From Fragilaria crotonensis (lineage: Eukaryota > Bacillariophyta > Fragilariophyceae > Fragilariales > Fragilariaceae): a DNA stretch of 25,974 bases. Below are positions 1 to 10,196 of the stretch, in pieces. The stretch's first letter is position 1. Every line of letters begins with the position of its first letter. The stretch is from the NCBI GenBank assembly GCA_022925895.1, contig JAKSYS010000779.1, positions 1-25,974 of the forward strand, written 5' to 3'. The notes beneath the pieces are model-generated. The model saw nothing but the letters and a program-made list of their open reading frames with translations, was not told where the DNA came from and did not search any database. The position numbers and the translations under genes are program-made.

Positions 1-1172
1 TTTATTGTGCAACTGCAGTTGACATTGGCGAAACGCTCTTGAAGAGGTTCATTAATTGTGCAGCCGAGACCGATTTGGCCAACTATGGAGATTTCAGCCG
101 CCTTTCGACAACTGATTTGACCAACACGCTGTGGTCTCTGGCAACGTTAGGGTGTCGCCACGACCGATTCCTCCAGGTATCAGAGCAGCAAATACTCTCG
201 AGGTGTCAGCGCTACACTTCTGGAAAGGAGATATCGTTCCTGACTACCTTTCGTGGACAGGAAATCTGTAACGTAGTTTGGTCCTTTGCTACTCTCAACA
301 GCGTCACTCCACACCTGCTTGATACCATCACACCGTACATCATTGAGCTCTGCAAGGACACGGATGGGTCGTTGTCTGCTCGGTCGATTGCACAGTACCT
401 GCATCGTCAAGAATTGGCGAACATTGCGTGGAGTTGCACAGTGGCAGGTCACTATCCTCCCGAATTGATTCGCGTTTTGATGCTTGGATTGGTGGGTGTG
501 GGCGATGGATCCAACAATGAGCCAAATTCAGAGTACATGGACGAAATACATGGCGAAAAGGGTGGTCTGTCCGAGCATTCCATCATGGCACTACTCTACC
601 TGCACTATGCCATGCAAATCGATGGCGCTATGGTGGAAGGTGCCAATCTACCTTCGAACTTCCCATCCGGATGGGGTGACTTTGGTGTCGGAGGACAGGG
701 TGGTGAATTGTTGGAAGACGAATCTGGCATGAGCTTAACCCTGACCACTAGTAAAGTGCAACAGGACATTTCGGCTGCTTTCAAGAGAGTCGGATTCGAC
801 CATGTGGAGGAGTACATGGTACCCGCAGGCGCAATGATGAGGATGGATCTCTTATCGTTGGACATTGCCGATCCGTCACGTAAAGTGGGCATCGAAGTAG
901 ACGGACCGTCACACTTTTATCACAATTTGGATCAGTGGACCCCGCAGGACGCATCAAAGGGACAGGTCCGAGTGAGCGGTCGCAAGGTGGAGTACGACTT
1001 TGATTGGAATGCTGATCGGAACAACCCAAATGGATCGACCAGCTTGAAGGATCGTCTTTTGACGAAATTGGGTTGGAAGGTCATTCACATCCCATTTTGG
1101 GAGTGGTATCCTATGAAAGGTGATCAACAAGCAGAAGACAAGTACTGTCGTAAACTTTTGGAGCAGCTATAA
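1..1172 (+). CDS. OPR/FASTK-like RAP-domain protein, 5' partial
   Basis: The frame is open to the left window edge, so the gene starts upstream and only its C-terminal part is present. The first in-window start-like codon is a TTG at 39, which is not a convincing start. Counted from position 39, three degenerate helical-repeat motifs are visible: NTLWSLATLG at residues 29-38, CNVVWSFATLN at 77-87 and LANIAWSCTVAG at 126-137. These resemble the repeats of OPR and FAST-kinase-type RNA-binding proteins. The C-terminus (about 282-358) is a RAP domain, with VGIEVDGPSHF followed by GWKVIHIPFWEW. RAP proteins generally act on organelle RNA (processing, stability or translation in plastid or mitochondrion). 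Which organelle cannot be told because the targeting N-terminus is missing. It converges on the Dsc3-like gene 77 bp downstream. Confidence 0.9.
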   Translation, partial: YCATAVDIGETLLKRFINCAAETDLANYGDFSRLSTTDLTNTLWSLATLGCRHDRFLQVSEQQILSRCQRYTSGKEISFLTTFRGQEICNVVWSFATLNSVTPHLLDTITPYIIELCKDTDGSLSARSIAQYLHRQELANIAWSCTVAGHYPPELIRVLMLGLVGVGDGSNNEPNSEYMDEIHGEKGGLSEHSIMALLYLHYAMQIDGAMVEGANLPSNFPSGWGDFGVGGQGGELLEDESGMSLTLTTSKVQQDISAAFKRVGFDHVEEYMVPAGAMMRMDLLSLDIADPSRKVGIEVDGPSHFYHNLDQWTPQDASKGQVRVSGRKVEYDFDWNADRNNPNGSTSLKDRLLTKLGWKVIHIPFWEWYPMKGDQQAEDKYCRKLLEQL

Positions 1173-1249
1173 ATAGCAATTACATGCCCCTCGGTGTATG
1201 CTACTACCGCAGTGACTCATTGCATCCTCTTTTGCTATAAGCCACGGCA

Positions 1250-2333
1250 TCAATCTTCCATTGTCTCGTCGTCGTCCTTAGCGCGCAGCAAGGAGAGGGC
1301 CAGCTGCAGCGAAATCCCTGTCAGAATTCCTAGTTTTTGTTTGTGGGGTACTGACGGCATCCACACCCACACAAGCATCAGGAACCCAACAAAGAAGCCT
1401 AGAAGGAAACCCCACATAAAGTCACGATCCGATCCCACCGCACTTCGAAAGACTGTGTCTTGCGTTGAAAATCGTAGAAGAGCGGCTGGGTTTGTAGTTT
1501 GATTCAAGTTGAGTCTAAACTCGGACGTTGGTCCCTGTGCTGCCATCCATGCATCTTCTTGTGCCCCGCGTCGCCGGACGAGATCTGATTCCTCCTCTCC
1601 AAGGGAAGGGTTCTGTTGAACATAGCGATCTACCTGCCTTGAAAAGTAGGACCGAATGGCGACGATTTCATGGCGCGATAGTCCCGACTACAGAAATGAA
1701 ACAAATAACCAAGACATTGAGATCACTCTTGTACTCGCTCCGCAAAGCCACACGCGAGTCGTCCCAACCTCAACATGCAAGGAACTTACCGATCTCAATC
1801 GATCAAAGCCCAATCGTTCTCGGCCGTCTTCCTCATCTGATTCTTCGTCCTCGTCTTCGTCATCAGATGATCGCTCGACCCTACCAGCCGCATTGATCCC
1901 AGCACCGCGGAGGCGACGAGTGGTCCCACGTGCCAGAGCAGCCTGTTGGCCACCCCTGCATCAGTTTAAAACGATAACCATGATACCAAAAGCGAACGTC
2001 TCGATGAGAAAAATTCCAAATTACGTTGCGTCTATCTGCAATTGCAGTGGCAAGCTTAACTTACCGCACTCCAGGAGCTGCCAAGACGGCATGGACTACT
2101 TCTCCATCCTTCAAACCAAAGTCTCGCACGAGGGAGGTGTCAGGAGCCAACAGGCGTCCCTTACAAATCAATCGCAAATACCGATTCTCTGCTCCAAGTG
2201 CCAGTCGAACCGCCTGCTTCAAGTCCGCCACTGACTCGTGTGGAAAGGTATTGATTTCAACATCCTGGAAGGCCCTGATGCGAAGTGTCAACTCTTCGCC
2301 GCTACAGCTCTTCTCGATTTCATGTTCTGACAT
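1250..2333 (-). CDS. Dsc3-like ubiquitin-like membrane protein (three exons)
   Basis: The exons are 2333-2065, 1955-1790 and 1687-1250 (269, 166 and 438 nt), giving 290 aa. Both introns (109 and 102 bp) have GTAAGT donors and pyrimidine-preceded CAG/TAG acceptors, and the phases join perfectly. Residues 1-90 form a ubiquitin-like fold with hydrophobic spacing typical of the family (LTLRIRAFQD, ending LKDGEVVHAVLAA). An acidic Asp/Glu/Ser stretch encoded by exon 2 follows, then a GFDRL...S-G-L-S-R-H-E-I segment like the C-terminal domain of Dsc3/DUF2407 proteins. Two hydrophobic segments lie at about 235-255 and 264-279. Known members (fungal Dsc3, animal TMUB) are membrane partners of ER/Golgi ubiquitin ligases in protein degradation. 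Assignment to Dsc3 rather than TMUB rests on domain order only. Confidence 0.8.
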
Positions 2334-3182
2334 TATTTTGTTTGGGATCAGTTCTACTACGGTTGTAACAGGGGCAGAGGAGGCTACGGTAGTCGCTTTG
2401 ACCTTTGACCTTTGAAAATTCCTTGTTTACTCCAAAATCAGACTTGCACCAAATGTAGGAAGTGCAAACAAGGATAGATGACAATACAATCGATTATACA
2501 AAGATGAAGACGAAATGCTGTGGTCACTCTTGTCAACTCGGAGCTGTGTGTGAAAATGGGGTTCCTCCGTTCTCCGGAATTGCAGTCGAGCGAGATGTGC
2601 AACGGAACGAATACAGTACCAGTAGCCTAGTAGCAGTCGATGTATGCGTAGCTTCATCTACAGTACGTCGTACAACCCTCCGAGTCTCCAGTACTGTACC
2701 TGTTGCCAGGTATGATATGTTCGCGTGCTGGGTGTGTCGTTTGATTTGTTGTTGGACGTTGAAAGTCTGCACAGTGGGGCGTAGTCTACTTGTATGATAC
2801 ACTCTGCATTTACTTTACGTGTGCCATTACTATGTCGGGTGCGAACCATGGACCTGGTGAAGCCTGAAGTACCGACGGTAATACACTACGGTGCAAGTTC
2901 AGTACTGTAGCGTTCGGTCATTTTACTACGGATCGGCGAGGTGCGCACGCGGTCGAGTTTCGAGTCCCATTTGATTCGACTCAAAGCGGAATACCGACGA
3001 GGCAAGGCCCTTTCAACTGATGGCTTCCACTCGTTCGTCACCGTCAGCTGCCACATGCAATGGGCTAAGGTCCTCCCCGCCAGCTTTCAGTAGAGAACAT
3101 CGCATCACAACCACACTTTCCCTTTTTCAAAGAAAACGGAAACCACACAATCCTAAAGTATTCAATACTACATTTCGCCATC
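2334..3182. other. Intergenic promoter region between divergent genes
   Basis: This is 849 bp without a supported gene, lying between the Dsc3-like gene (-) and the cold-shock gene (+), so it should hold both promoters. The short ORFs in it overlap on both strands and have no family features. The visible content is a patch of GTAC tetranucleotides at about 2610-2700 and short inverted pieces near 2950-2990. No convincing TATA element or RNA gene was seen. Confidence 0.5.
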
Positions 3183-3720
3183 ATGATGAGAGTTATCCTG
3201 AGTCTTTTCATGCTTCTTAGCGCCGCTGTCGCCTTTGTTCCTGGAGCAACGCGTCCATCTTTTGCTCCTACCAGACTGTTCATGTCCGACGATATGAAAA
3301 AGGGTACTGTCAAGTGGTGCGTACCTTCGGGTTTCCTTCCCATCTAATCGTTGGGAAATTCTTTCCTCCCTTTCGTCGCAGCCCCTGGCGATGCTTCATC
3401 TTTACTCTCCTCTCCTCACAATTATCGTTCACACATACCCTCTGTTACTCGCTTCCTGCGATGCGTTGTCTCTATTCAGGTTCAACACTATCAAGGGATT
3501 TGGCTTCCTCATTCCGGATGATGGCACAGAGGATATCTTTGTCCATCAGACCGCAATTCAGGCCGATGGCTTCCGTTCCCTTGCCGATGGCGAGGTCGTG
3601 GAATTCTTGGTGGAGACGGATCAGAATGGACGCAAAAAGGCGGCTCGTGTGACAGGACCCGACGGCAAAAATGTCCAGGGTGCTCCATTCCGTCCTGAAA
3701 ACGACTATGAAAGATACTAA
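3183..3720 (+). CDS. Cold-shock-domain protein with plastid-type presequence (two exons)
   Basis: Exons 3183-3316 and 3480-3720 are joined across a 163-bp intron (donor GTGCGT, acceptor TATTCAG), giving 124 aa. The junction falls inside the tryptophan codon of [15 protein letters not shown], the classical start of a cold-shock domain, which independently proves the splice. RNP1-type [10 protein letters not shown] and RNP2-type DIFVHQTAI motifs bind single-stranded nucleic acid in this family. The N-terminus is a hydrophobic signal peptide ([18 protein letters not shown]) followed by a short stretch rich in Ser, Thr, Arg and Pro. The AVAF|VPG boundary resembles the diatom plastid bipartite motif (ASAFAP-like, Phe after the cleavage site). 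I infer a plastid RNA chaperone, with secretion as the alternative. The first of two adjacent ATGs (3183 and 3186) was taken. Confidence 0.88.
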
Positions 3721-5442
3721 GTATCATCATCAACAACAACATCAATGCAGGTTGGTGAGGCAAAAGGACACGGGATCATCCAACACGTTTGGTGTTGTTG
3801 GATATATAATAAGAACAAGAGATGGGTTATGTGATTGTTTAGCTTTCCGTTAGAATCATTCTAAATACTGCAAGTCATCCATACTACAGAAGTAACATAT
3901 AACGAAGAAAGGCGTCATCTGAACTTTAATCCATTCCGCGTCGTCCTTGAAAATGCTGGAGCCAAGATTGCAGCGATTAATAAGTTGGCGTTGGTTGAGG
4001 TTACGGTAGAACAGTCTCCCCGTCCAGGCTCGAGAACAATCTTCGGAGGTTTTTTTGTTGTTGACAGTTGACACCAGGCGAGAAAAGCAGACTCAAGTAC
4101 AACATCTGACGTTTTTTTGCCAGACGCACCAGCTACTGTGGTACAGTACCAGGTACCCCTACTCCAGTAGGCAATGCATGGACCGACTGATTTGCCGGTA
4201 TATATTGTACTACTAGCGTACGTGAAGTATGAAGCACAACTTGTATGCATTGCACTACCAGGAACTCGAGTACTAGTACTGTACTACAATCGAGCATACT
4301 CCACATTTCTACATTTATATTGATGTAGCGTACCACCTACTTGTAGTACTCGTAGTATGCCCTTCATGCAGACAGAATTGTACTGCTTCTAATCGCTAAC
4401 CTCCCCCCTTCTGTATTGTACAGGCCTGATGATATCTGGACCTTGTTGCCGTCTCCACACAGCCCGCACACGTATTGAGGTTTTGGGCTCCAATCCCCGC
4501 ATTCGGTTGTTTTCAGGGGCTGGCAGGAAAGTGGCAGGCCAGGTTTATCTTCAGCAAGAGTCGTCAAGGCAACTATCAAAGCAGGTTTGTTTGCTTCTAG
4601 TGCGATATTCACCACATCCTAATGTTCTTACCTCAATTAGGTTAACTACCGCCCTTTTCATTCCTAGACTTGGCACAGGAACCCACTAGTAGTTGTTGGA
4701 ATCATCTGCTGGTGTTTAATAGTATTGTGTAAGGAGGAGGTGTACTGTGATGTAGTAGTCATGGGGTGTTCCTGAGAGCATGTTGTGATTTGCATAATCC
4801 AGCCAGTACTACTTGTAATACTCAAATACTGTACTAGATAATCTTAGTACCAATATTAAGTGGCAGTCCCTTGATTCAATTAAAGGAGTGGTTGACTGGT
4901 GAATTTGGTTCTCTGTACTGTGTTTCATTTTAATTGTTTCATTGTGATATAGAACCTAGTACTAGTTCATTTCTGGTTTGCCAACAACGCACAAAGTTTA
5001 TTCACTTGAAAGTTCAAATTTGAATCCTTTAACCATTAATCCCTGGAAGCCTGCTGGGTTAAGCAATCCCATTCAACAACAACAATACAATCCCACTGAA
5101 ACCTCATTCTCAAGAAGAAGAAAAGAATCTTCATTTCTTAAGGTTTTTGACCCAGCACTTCACCAATTTCCTTTTAGATTTTGGTTCAGCTATGGTTACC
5201 TCACCAACCTCATTGACATCCTCCAATCAACAGAACAGTACCACAGATACTGTAAACGTCAATTTGTGAGTAGGACTAACTGTGTGGTACTAGGAGAGCA
5301 ATAGTACTAGACATTGTGTCAGTTAGCTAGCACACCAGTTGAGCTTGATGATTCATAAAACATGATGATGTTGGCTGCAAATTCAGATGCAATGAGCCAA
5401 CATCTTGTTATTCACCTAGCTCTAGTGTGCTGCAGCTTTATT
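3721..5442. other. Gene-poor stretch with GTAC-rich patch and AT-rich segment
   Basis: No supported gene lies here. 4095-4430 holds 13 GTAC tetranucleotides. From about 4700 the sequence becomes visibly AT-richer than the flanking genes. A plus-strand open frame at 4978-5304 (108 codons, beginning with TTG after an in-frame stop) has no recognisable domain. A GTGAGT donor-like site lies near its end (around 5264), so it could be a decayed exon. I would not annotate it as a gene. Confidence 0.4.
5437..5442 (-). terminator. Polyadenylation signal AATAAA
   Basis: AATAAA on the minus strand begins immediately after the TAA stop of the 5443-5903 ORF. Its position supports that ORF having been a real transcribed gene. 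Confidence 0.4.
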
Positions 5443-5903
5443 TTACTTGATTGAGTCAAGAACATCTTCGCCAGCTAAACGAATGGTGTTGCTGCTGCTG
5501 AAAGCCTCCTGACTGTTTTGGAGCGGTTCTTCAACTTCAGAAATCTCGCTTTCCAAAAACACTTGCAGAAATTTGGAGGCGGTGCTTGCATACGTGCTCC
5601 ACAAATATCGAGTTGCTGCTCTGCTTGTTGGTAGTGCTGGTATTACAACTGCTGATTGTGATGCAAAATGATCACATGGGTAACAGTACATTGGCATCAG
5701 CACATTGATCCTACTAATCTTTTGTTGATCAAGAATTGGATCAATTGTTTGGTTTGCGTATTCTGCTAATTCATCTGCAGCCAGATCCATAAAAGACTCA
5801 AAAGTAAAGCTGCTGTTTGCGGTGATGCCTCAGATTTGGCAAAAGACTTTGTTGCAACATGAGTAAGAAAGCCAAAAACATCGTCCTCTGAAAATGTTGT
5901 CAT
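5443..5903 (-). pseudogene. Unrecognised ORF with one frameshift in AT-rich DNA
   Basis: An ATG at 5903 opens a frame (MTTFSEDDVFGFLTHVATKS...) that runs about 28 codons. It then continues in a neighbouring frame from around 5820 (ANSSFTFESFMDLAADELAE...) to a TAA at 5443-5445. One extra base near 5820-5822, for example CCG to CCGG, would join the two into about 153 aa. The stop is followed directly by an AATAAA polyadenylation signal (5442-5437 on this strand). The protein looks soluble and acidic at its C-terminus, with no transmembrane segment, and I recognise no family. Composition is AT-richer than the housekeeping genes. It could be a relic of a transposon, a transferred gene, or a young diatom-specific gene with a sequence error. 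Confidence 0.4.
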
Positions 5904-6403
5904 CAATTAGAGCACTGCCAGCACCACCACCTAGTATTCAATTGAGTACAAGAACGATTCAGATACATAGTGACATGTTTGATAGACTTTTGAGTGTATA
6001 ACCTTTAATGTGGGTGACAGTGTCTCTATGTTGGATCACTGGCTCAGTAGCACCACTGATGCTTACTAGCAAGACACCAGCACAAAAGGAGGAGGAAATC
6101 ATAGTATAACTGTCCTAGCTTAGTATTGATACCTGGGAGGCATTCTCTTTGGAAAAATGAAAGTTACGGACATCATGCTTCGTCTCATGGCTGGAGCTAT
6201 CTATCTGGTGCTCTCATCAGGAGGGTCTTCAAGGACCTACACGGAGGGTGGCGGAGGTTGCATCCACGTTCCTTTTTATGGCTGTAGCAGCGTGATTTGA
6301 GCGCGTTGAGGAAGCATAGTTCTTCGTTTGTTTGGCAGAAGACTGCCACCAATACGGTGCACATCCGAATCCAATTCTGCGGCAAACGAGAACTCGCTCA
6401 GGC
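5904..6403. other. Non-coding spacer left of the transposon
   Basis: 500 bp between the AT-rich ORF and the left inverted repeat of the mobile element. Minus-strand coding-like fragments interrupted by stops run up to about 6110 and may be upstream remnants of the 5443-5903 gene. Nothing else recognisable. Confidence 0.35.
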
Positions 6404-6432
6404 TCGTTCTTATCGAGGCTGAATCTTCAGAT
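6404..6432. repeat. Left terminal inverted repeat
   Basis: 29 bp starting TCGTTCTTATCG, a perfect reverse complement of 11551-11579. It continues into subterminal CTTCAGAT-type octamers in both orientations up to about 6550. Confidence 0.92.
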
Positions 6433-6694
6433 TTTTCAGGTCTTCAGATGCCATGTTAGCAAATGTCGCAGTTTTGGTCTGAAGATTTTGTGGCTCATGA
6501 CCTTCAGAAATTGAGCTAAGGAAAATCTGAAGATCCAGTTTCAGATTTATATCTTTTGATGCGTTGTACTCGGACTACGTACTTGATGTTGTTTGTACGT
6601 ACTTGATGCCATTCTTGTTGCATCGCACGTACTTGCTTTGTGATGCCATGTGTCAAGAACATAGGATACTGCGGAGTTCACAACATTGTGATCC

Positions 6695-8070
6695 ATGACG
6701 CTGGAGAAGGAGAATGACAACGAAAATGCCGACACTCAGCATTTGGCCGAGTTGTCTGCAGACTTATTACTCTCCGCCTGCTACCACTTCACTTCCACCA
6801 TCCCAGCGGCGCTGCTGTTCCATCAGAGGCGTGCTCGACAAAGACGACGATTCCATCGAAAGCGCCGTCCTGCTCCTTCGTTATTTGAGCAACGACTGGT
6901 ATGGGATACGTTTTGCAGTCGCCACAGTGCCCGCTCTGATTTTGCCCGACATATTCGAATGTCACATGATTCATTCAACAAACTACTTTCTGCCATTGAG
7001 AAGGATCTAGAGGTGGACGGAGAAATGGCAAAACTTCGGGTGGTGCGATACTGCCTGAAATCTGTCTATATGTGTGCCTTCGTTACCTCGCAGGGGGTTC
7101 TTATTCAGACATCAAGTATTTCACAGGGATTTCGTCTGCATCATTCTACCAAGTTCTTTGGAAGACGATAAAGGCAATCAACCACTGTACGAGTGAAATG
7201 CTATCGATCAAATTTCCTGCTACTCCTGCTGAAGCTCGGGTTGCAGCCCTGGGTTTCCAGTCGGTAAGTCAAGGTGGTTGCATTTGGAATTGCGTTGCCG
7301 CTGTAGATGGATACCATCTGCAAATCCAGACCCCTTCGAAAGCAGAGGCAAAAAATGTTAAGTCATTCTTCTCGGGACATTACCAAACATACGGAGTAAA
7401 TGTCCAAGCATCATGCGATTCCAACTGCCGCTTCTCCTTCATTGGAATTGCAGGTCCAGGTGTAATGGGCGACCGCGAAGCATTGACTCAAGTGTTGTTG
7501 GGTCGTATGGTGGAGCAGCTTCCAGGTATGTATTGTGCTATCGGAGATTGCGCATGTACACCGACAGAACACCTTGTGCCTATCTTCCGTGGAGCAAATG
7601 CCTTGATGCAGAGGAACGACAACTTCAACTACTTTGCAAGTCAACTACGAATCAGGATTGAGATGGCTTTTGGGTTAATGGTTAAGAAATGGGGAATTCT
7701 TGCTTGCCCTCTTACAATCAAACTCAAGAACATCAAGAGGCTGGTAATTGCGATTGCCAAACTTCATAATTTTTGCATCGACGAACGCCTCTTGGTTAAT
7801 CGTGCTCAACAAACAACACAGCCACAAGGACATCGTGACCAAGAAATGATCTTCACTCCAACAAATGTGGCATTCAACCGTCATGAGGCCATGTTGCGAG
7901 ACGAATCAGCATCGGAGCAATTCGATGAAATTGCAGAGGGATACGAAAATGCATGGTCAATCAACCGCAACAGAATGGTAAGGGAGGTTGAAGCATTAAA
8001 TCTGACTTGTCCTGGGGTGTCAAGTCAACAACCACAGCAGCAACGTCGTAGGGCACGGTCTAGTAGCTAA
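6695..8070 (+). CDS. Harbinger-type DDE transposase, one frameshift
   Basis: The reading frame starts at ATG 6695 and shifts once near 7038-7040 (CTTCGGGTGG). With one more G the frame would run continuously to 8070 and give about 458 aa. Across the shift the text reads MAKLR, then GGAILPEICLYVCLRYLAGG, typical of DDE_Tnp_4 proteins. Catalytic acidic residues are visible: D in AAVDGYH (codon at 7306), D in AIGDCA (about 7546) and E in RIRIEMAFGLM (about 7660). An HTH-like N-terminal segment (RMSHDSFNKLL) precedes the core. The family excises and inserts the element using a partner DNA-binding protein. A plus-strand AATAAA follows at 8118. The shift may be real inactivation or a homopolymer error. 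Confidence 0.88.
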
Positions 8071-8117
8071 ATTGTTATGACTGCATGATTAGAACTAGTA
8101 CATCGAGTATCTAGTAA

Positions 8118-8123
8118 AATAAA
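8118..8123 (+). terminator. Polyadenylation signal AATAAA for the transposase
   Basis: AATAAA lies 48 bp after the transposase stop, in the 72-bp gap between the convergent transposon genes. Confidence 0.5.
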
Positions 8124-8142
8124 GTCTCAATACTGGATTCGA

Positions 8143-9515
8143 CTACTCATTGTCGCTGTCGTCCATTGCCCTTGCTTCATCCATTAACTTTTTCAGCTCC
8201 TCTCGGTCACCAAGGGCCTTTGCCACTTCAAGACGAGCAAGAAATTTTGTCTTCTTTTTAAGGTTTGACGCTACCACCTTGCATTCTTGTGCTGCACCAG
8301 CAAGGTGCTTCAAGATTCTGTTTCCCTGTGCTAAGACATTCTGAAGTATGGAGTCAGTCACCTGCTGCTCATGCTCGTCTTGTGGTGCCGCCCTCTTTTT
8401 TGATGACGAACCATTCATGTCTTCGTCGTCGTTGTCACCCAACAGACTTACAGTGTCACCTCGAATAGACGTATCAAGGAAGGGTTGAAAGCAGCTATCT
8501 ATATCGCTATTTGCCTCGCATCGTTGATAAAAATAGTATACTGCAACCTTTGTGAATCCTTGGGTTCCTGCCATCGCACATTCAACAAAGTTCCATGGGT
8601 CGCTGTCATGAGTTCCAGAAACAGTCATATTCTCCTTCATTTTGCGACGAATCCTAAAGAGATCAAGTATTTTCTTCCGAAAGGCCTCAGTATCAAATTG
8701 AACAACGCACAAAAGGTTAACTTCAGGATCCTCCACAAGGTCACAGAGATAAAGATCATAGGGCGGAAACACTAACGTAGAAAAGCTGTCGCTGGTTGTC
8801 GGTGACTCGTCAACTTCATCATAGAGCTCGTCAGCCATAGTAGTAGTAATATGGCTTTCTCGCATATGGACAGTCGCAGCAGCAGCAGGAGGAGTCATGA
8901 AAGCTGCTGTCCCTGTTGCAAGTGGGGTTGTCGATGCTGTAACTGATATGGTATCGCAAGCAACACACGAATTGTATGCCTTTATAGCACGTATCCAGAA
9001 TGCCTTTGACGTGTTCTTACTCTCATGATCCTTACGAGCCTTCCCATCGTTGACAGTCTTGAAATCTTCAATAAATTCCTCACTGAAAACTACATTGATA
9101 GCCCGGCATATAGTGCTTGTGAGCCTTGAGGCGTGTGACGTTGGTTTCAAGCCATTTGCATCCAGCGCATCTTCGTACCTAAAGTATGCCGCAATCGCTT
9201 TTCGGCAATTGAAATTGTTCTGTGAGCCACAGTTCGTTATACCAACATTCGAACAAAGCTTGCGGATATGCTCGACAATCAATAATTTCAAATTATAGAC
9301 AACCGGCGGGTCGTCAGCAGACGCAGGTTGTATGCACACGGACTGTGCTGCCATAAATTCTTTTCCAAATCCCTTGCTCTTTGGATTTGGGTCGATCTCG
9401 AGGGCCAACGTGAACTTCGGTCGGTCCTCATCTGTGAAAAAGCAAGTTCTGATGGAAGGGGTTTTGTTGCTTTCTTCCTTGTTGCCTTCGGCTTTCGATT
9501 GGAGTCCTCTGCCAT
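8143..9515 (-). CDS. Second ORF of the Harbinger element (unrecognised partner protein), one frameshift
   Basis: The likely start is ATG 9515, giving a basic N-terminus (MAEDSNRKPKATRKKATKPL). The frame shifts at a run of five T (9441-9437 on this strand). A sixth T would link it to FFTDEDRPKFTLALEIDPNP and the long frame ending at 8143, about 457 aa. The alternative is a TTG at 9543 that reads the long frame directly. In PIF/Harbinger elements the second gene encodes a Myb/SANT-like protein that carries the transposase to the nucleus and DNA. Here I see no clear spaced-tryptophan Myb signature. The middle holds a conserved-looking domain (GSQNNFNCRKAIAAYF, LTSTICRAINVVF), and the C-terminal half ends in a charged, helix-prone KKKTKFLARLEVAKAL region. 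The partner role is inferred from position. Confidence 0.75.
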
Positions 9516-9627
9516 TGTTACGTATGGAATTGTTGTAGTGCAAACAAAACTGTTTCGCTCTCGAACGACGAGCATGTGTGCGAAGTGATTATTCGTCACA
9601 TCCACGTGGAGACAAGACTGATGAAAG

Positions 9628-9671
9628 GCTTCAGATCTGAAGATCTGAAGATCTGAAAACGATAAGAACGA
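9628..9671. repeat. Internal copy of the right end with subterminal repeats
   Basis: Tandem CTGAAGAT repeats are followed by CGATAAGAACGA, identical over 12 bp to the outer right terminus and in the same orientation. It lies just upstream of the partner gene's start. It is either the true right end of a shorter autonomous element or a duplicated end. Confidence 0.8.
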
Positions 9672-9675
9672 AAGA

Positions 9676-9718
9676 GTGTACGACCTCCAAACGGGTTGCA
9701 ACTGTACCTCCGATAAAA
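9676..9718. repeat. Left inverted repeat of the inner element
   Basis: GTGTAC, three variable bases, then 34 bp identical in reverse complement to 11457-11490. It starts only four bases after the internal Harbinger end at 9671. Confidence 0.85.
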
Positions 9719-10196
9719 TAGACTCAAAATTGTGTCTGCTCGTAGAAACCCAGTACATGACTACTGGAGGTAAAGAATCCGTGCAGAAAAGATGTGCGTA
9801 TGCCGTATACAGCCCATCGTATGAATGATTCATCCTGCTTTGGCATTTTTCGTTTTGATGCCAACCATGCCCAAAAAAGGAATCGTTTCGGACATCGACT
9901 TGTGTTGCAATTCGATGTGCGTGGTGTCGGTTCGACTGGCGAATTCTTGCATTTGCTGCGCTCTCGTGGTGGTGGTCTGTACTCCCCTCGAGTTGTTTAA
10001 TGCGTGCTCGTCGTTTCAGTCTTCATCTTCATCGATCATCGAATCCAGATTCGGAGGACAACCATCAGCAGCTTTAAGGTTGCGGAATCGCCTCCCTTGT
10101 TGTTCCGTGGTACGTGTTGCAGCCATTCTTGGTTTGTCGTGAATGATTACCGTGATGTAAAGACATTTAAACACGATGTCTACTAACATACATATT

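Noticed and set aside
2930-3005. Possible tRNA-like or hairpin sequence (GAGTTTCGAGTCC near 2958)
   Set aside because: A T-arm-like string is present, but no matching acceptor stem, D-arm or anticodon arm could be laid out around it.
3391-3720. 109-aa frame starting inside the cold-shock intron
   Set aside because: It is exon 2 extended backwards through the intron. The spliced form restores the KGTVKWFN motif and a presequence.
4364-4615. 83-aa minus-strand ORF in the GTAC-rich region
   Set aside because: No domain or codon pattern like the neighbouring genes, and no adjoining exon could be identified.
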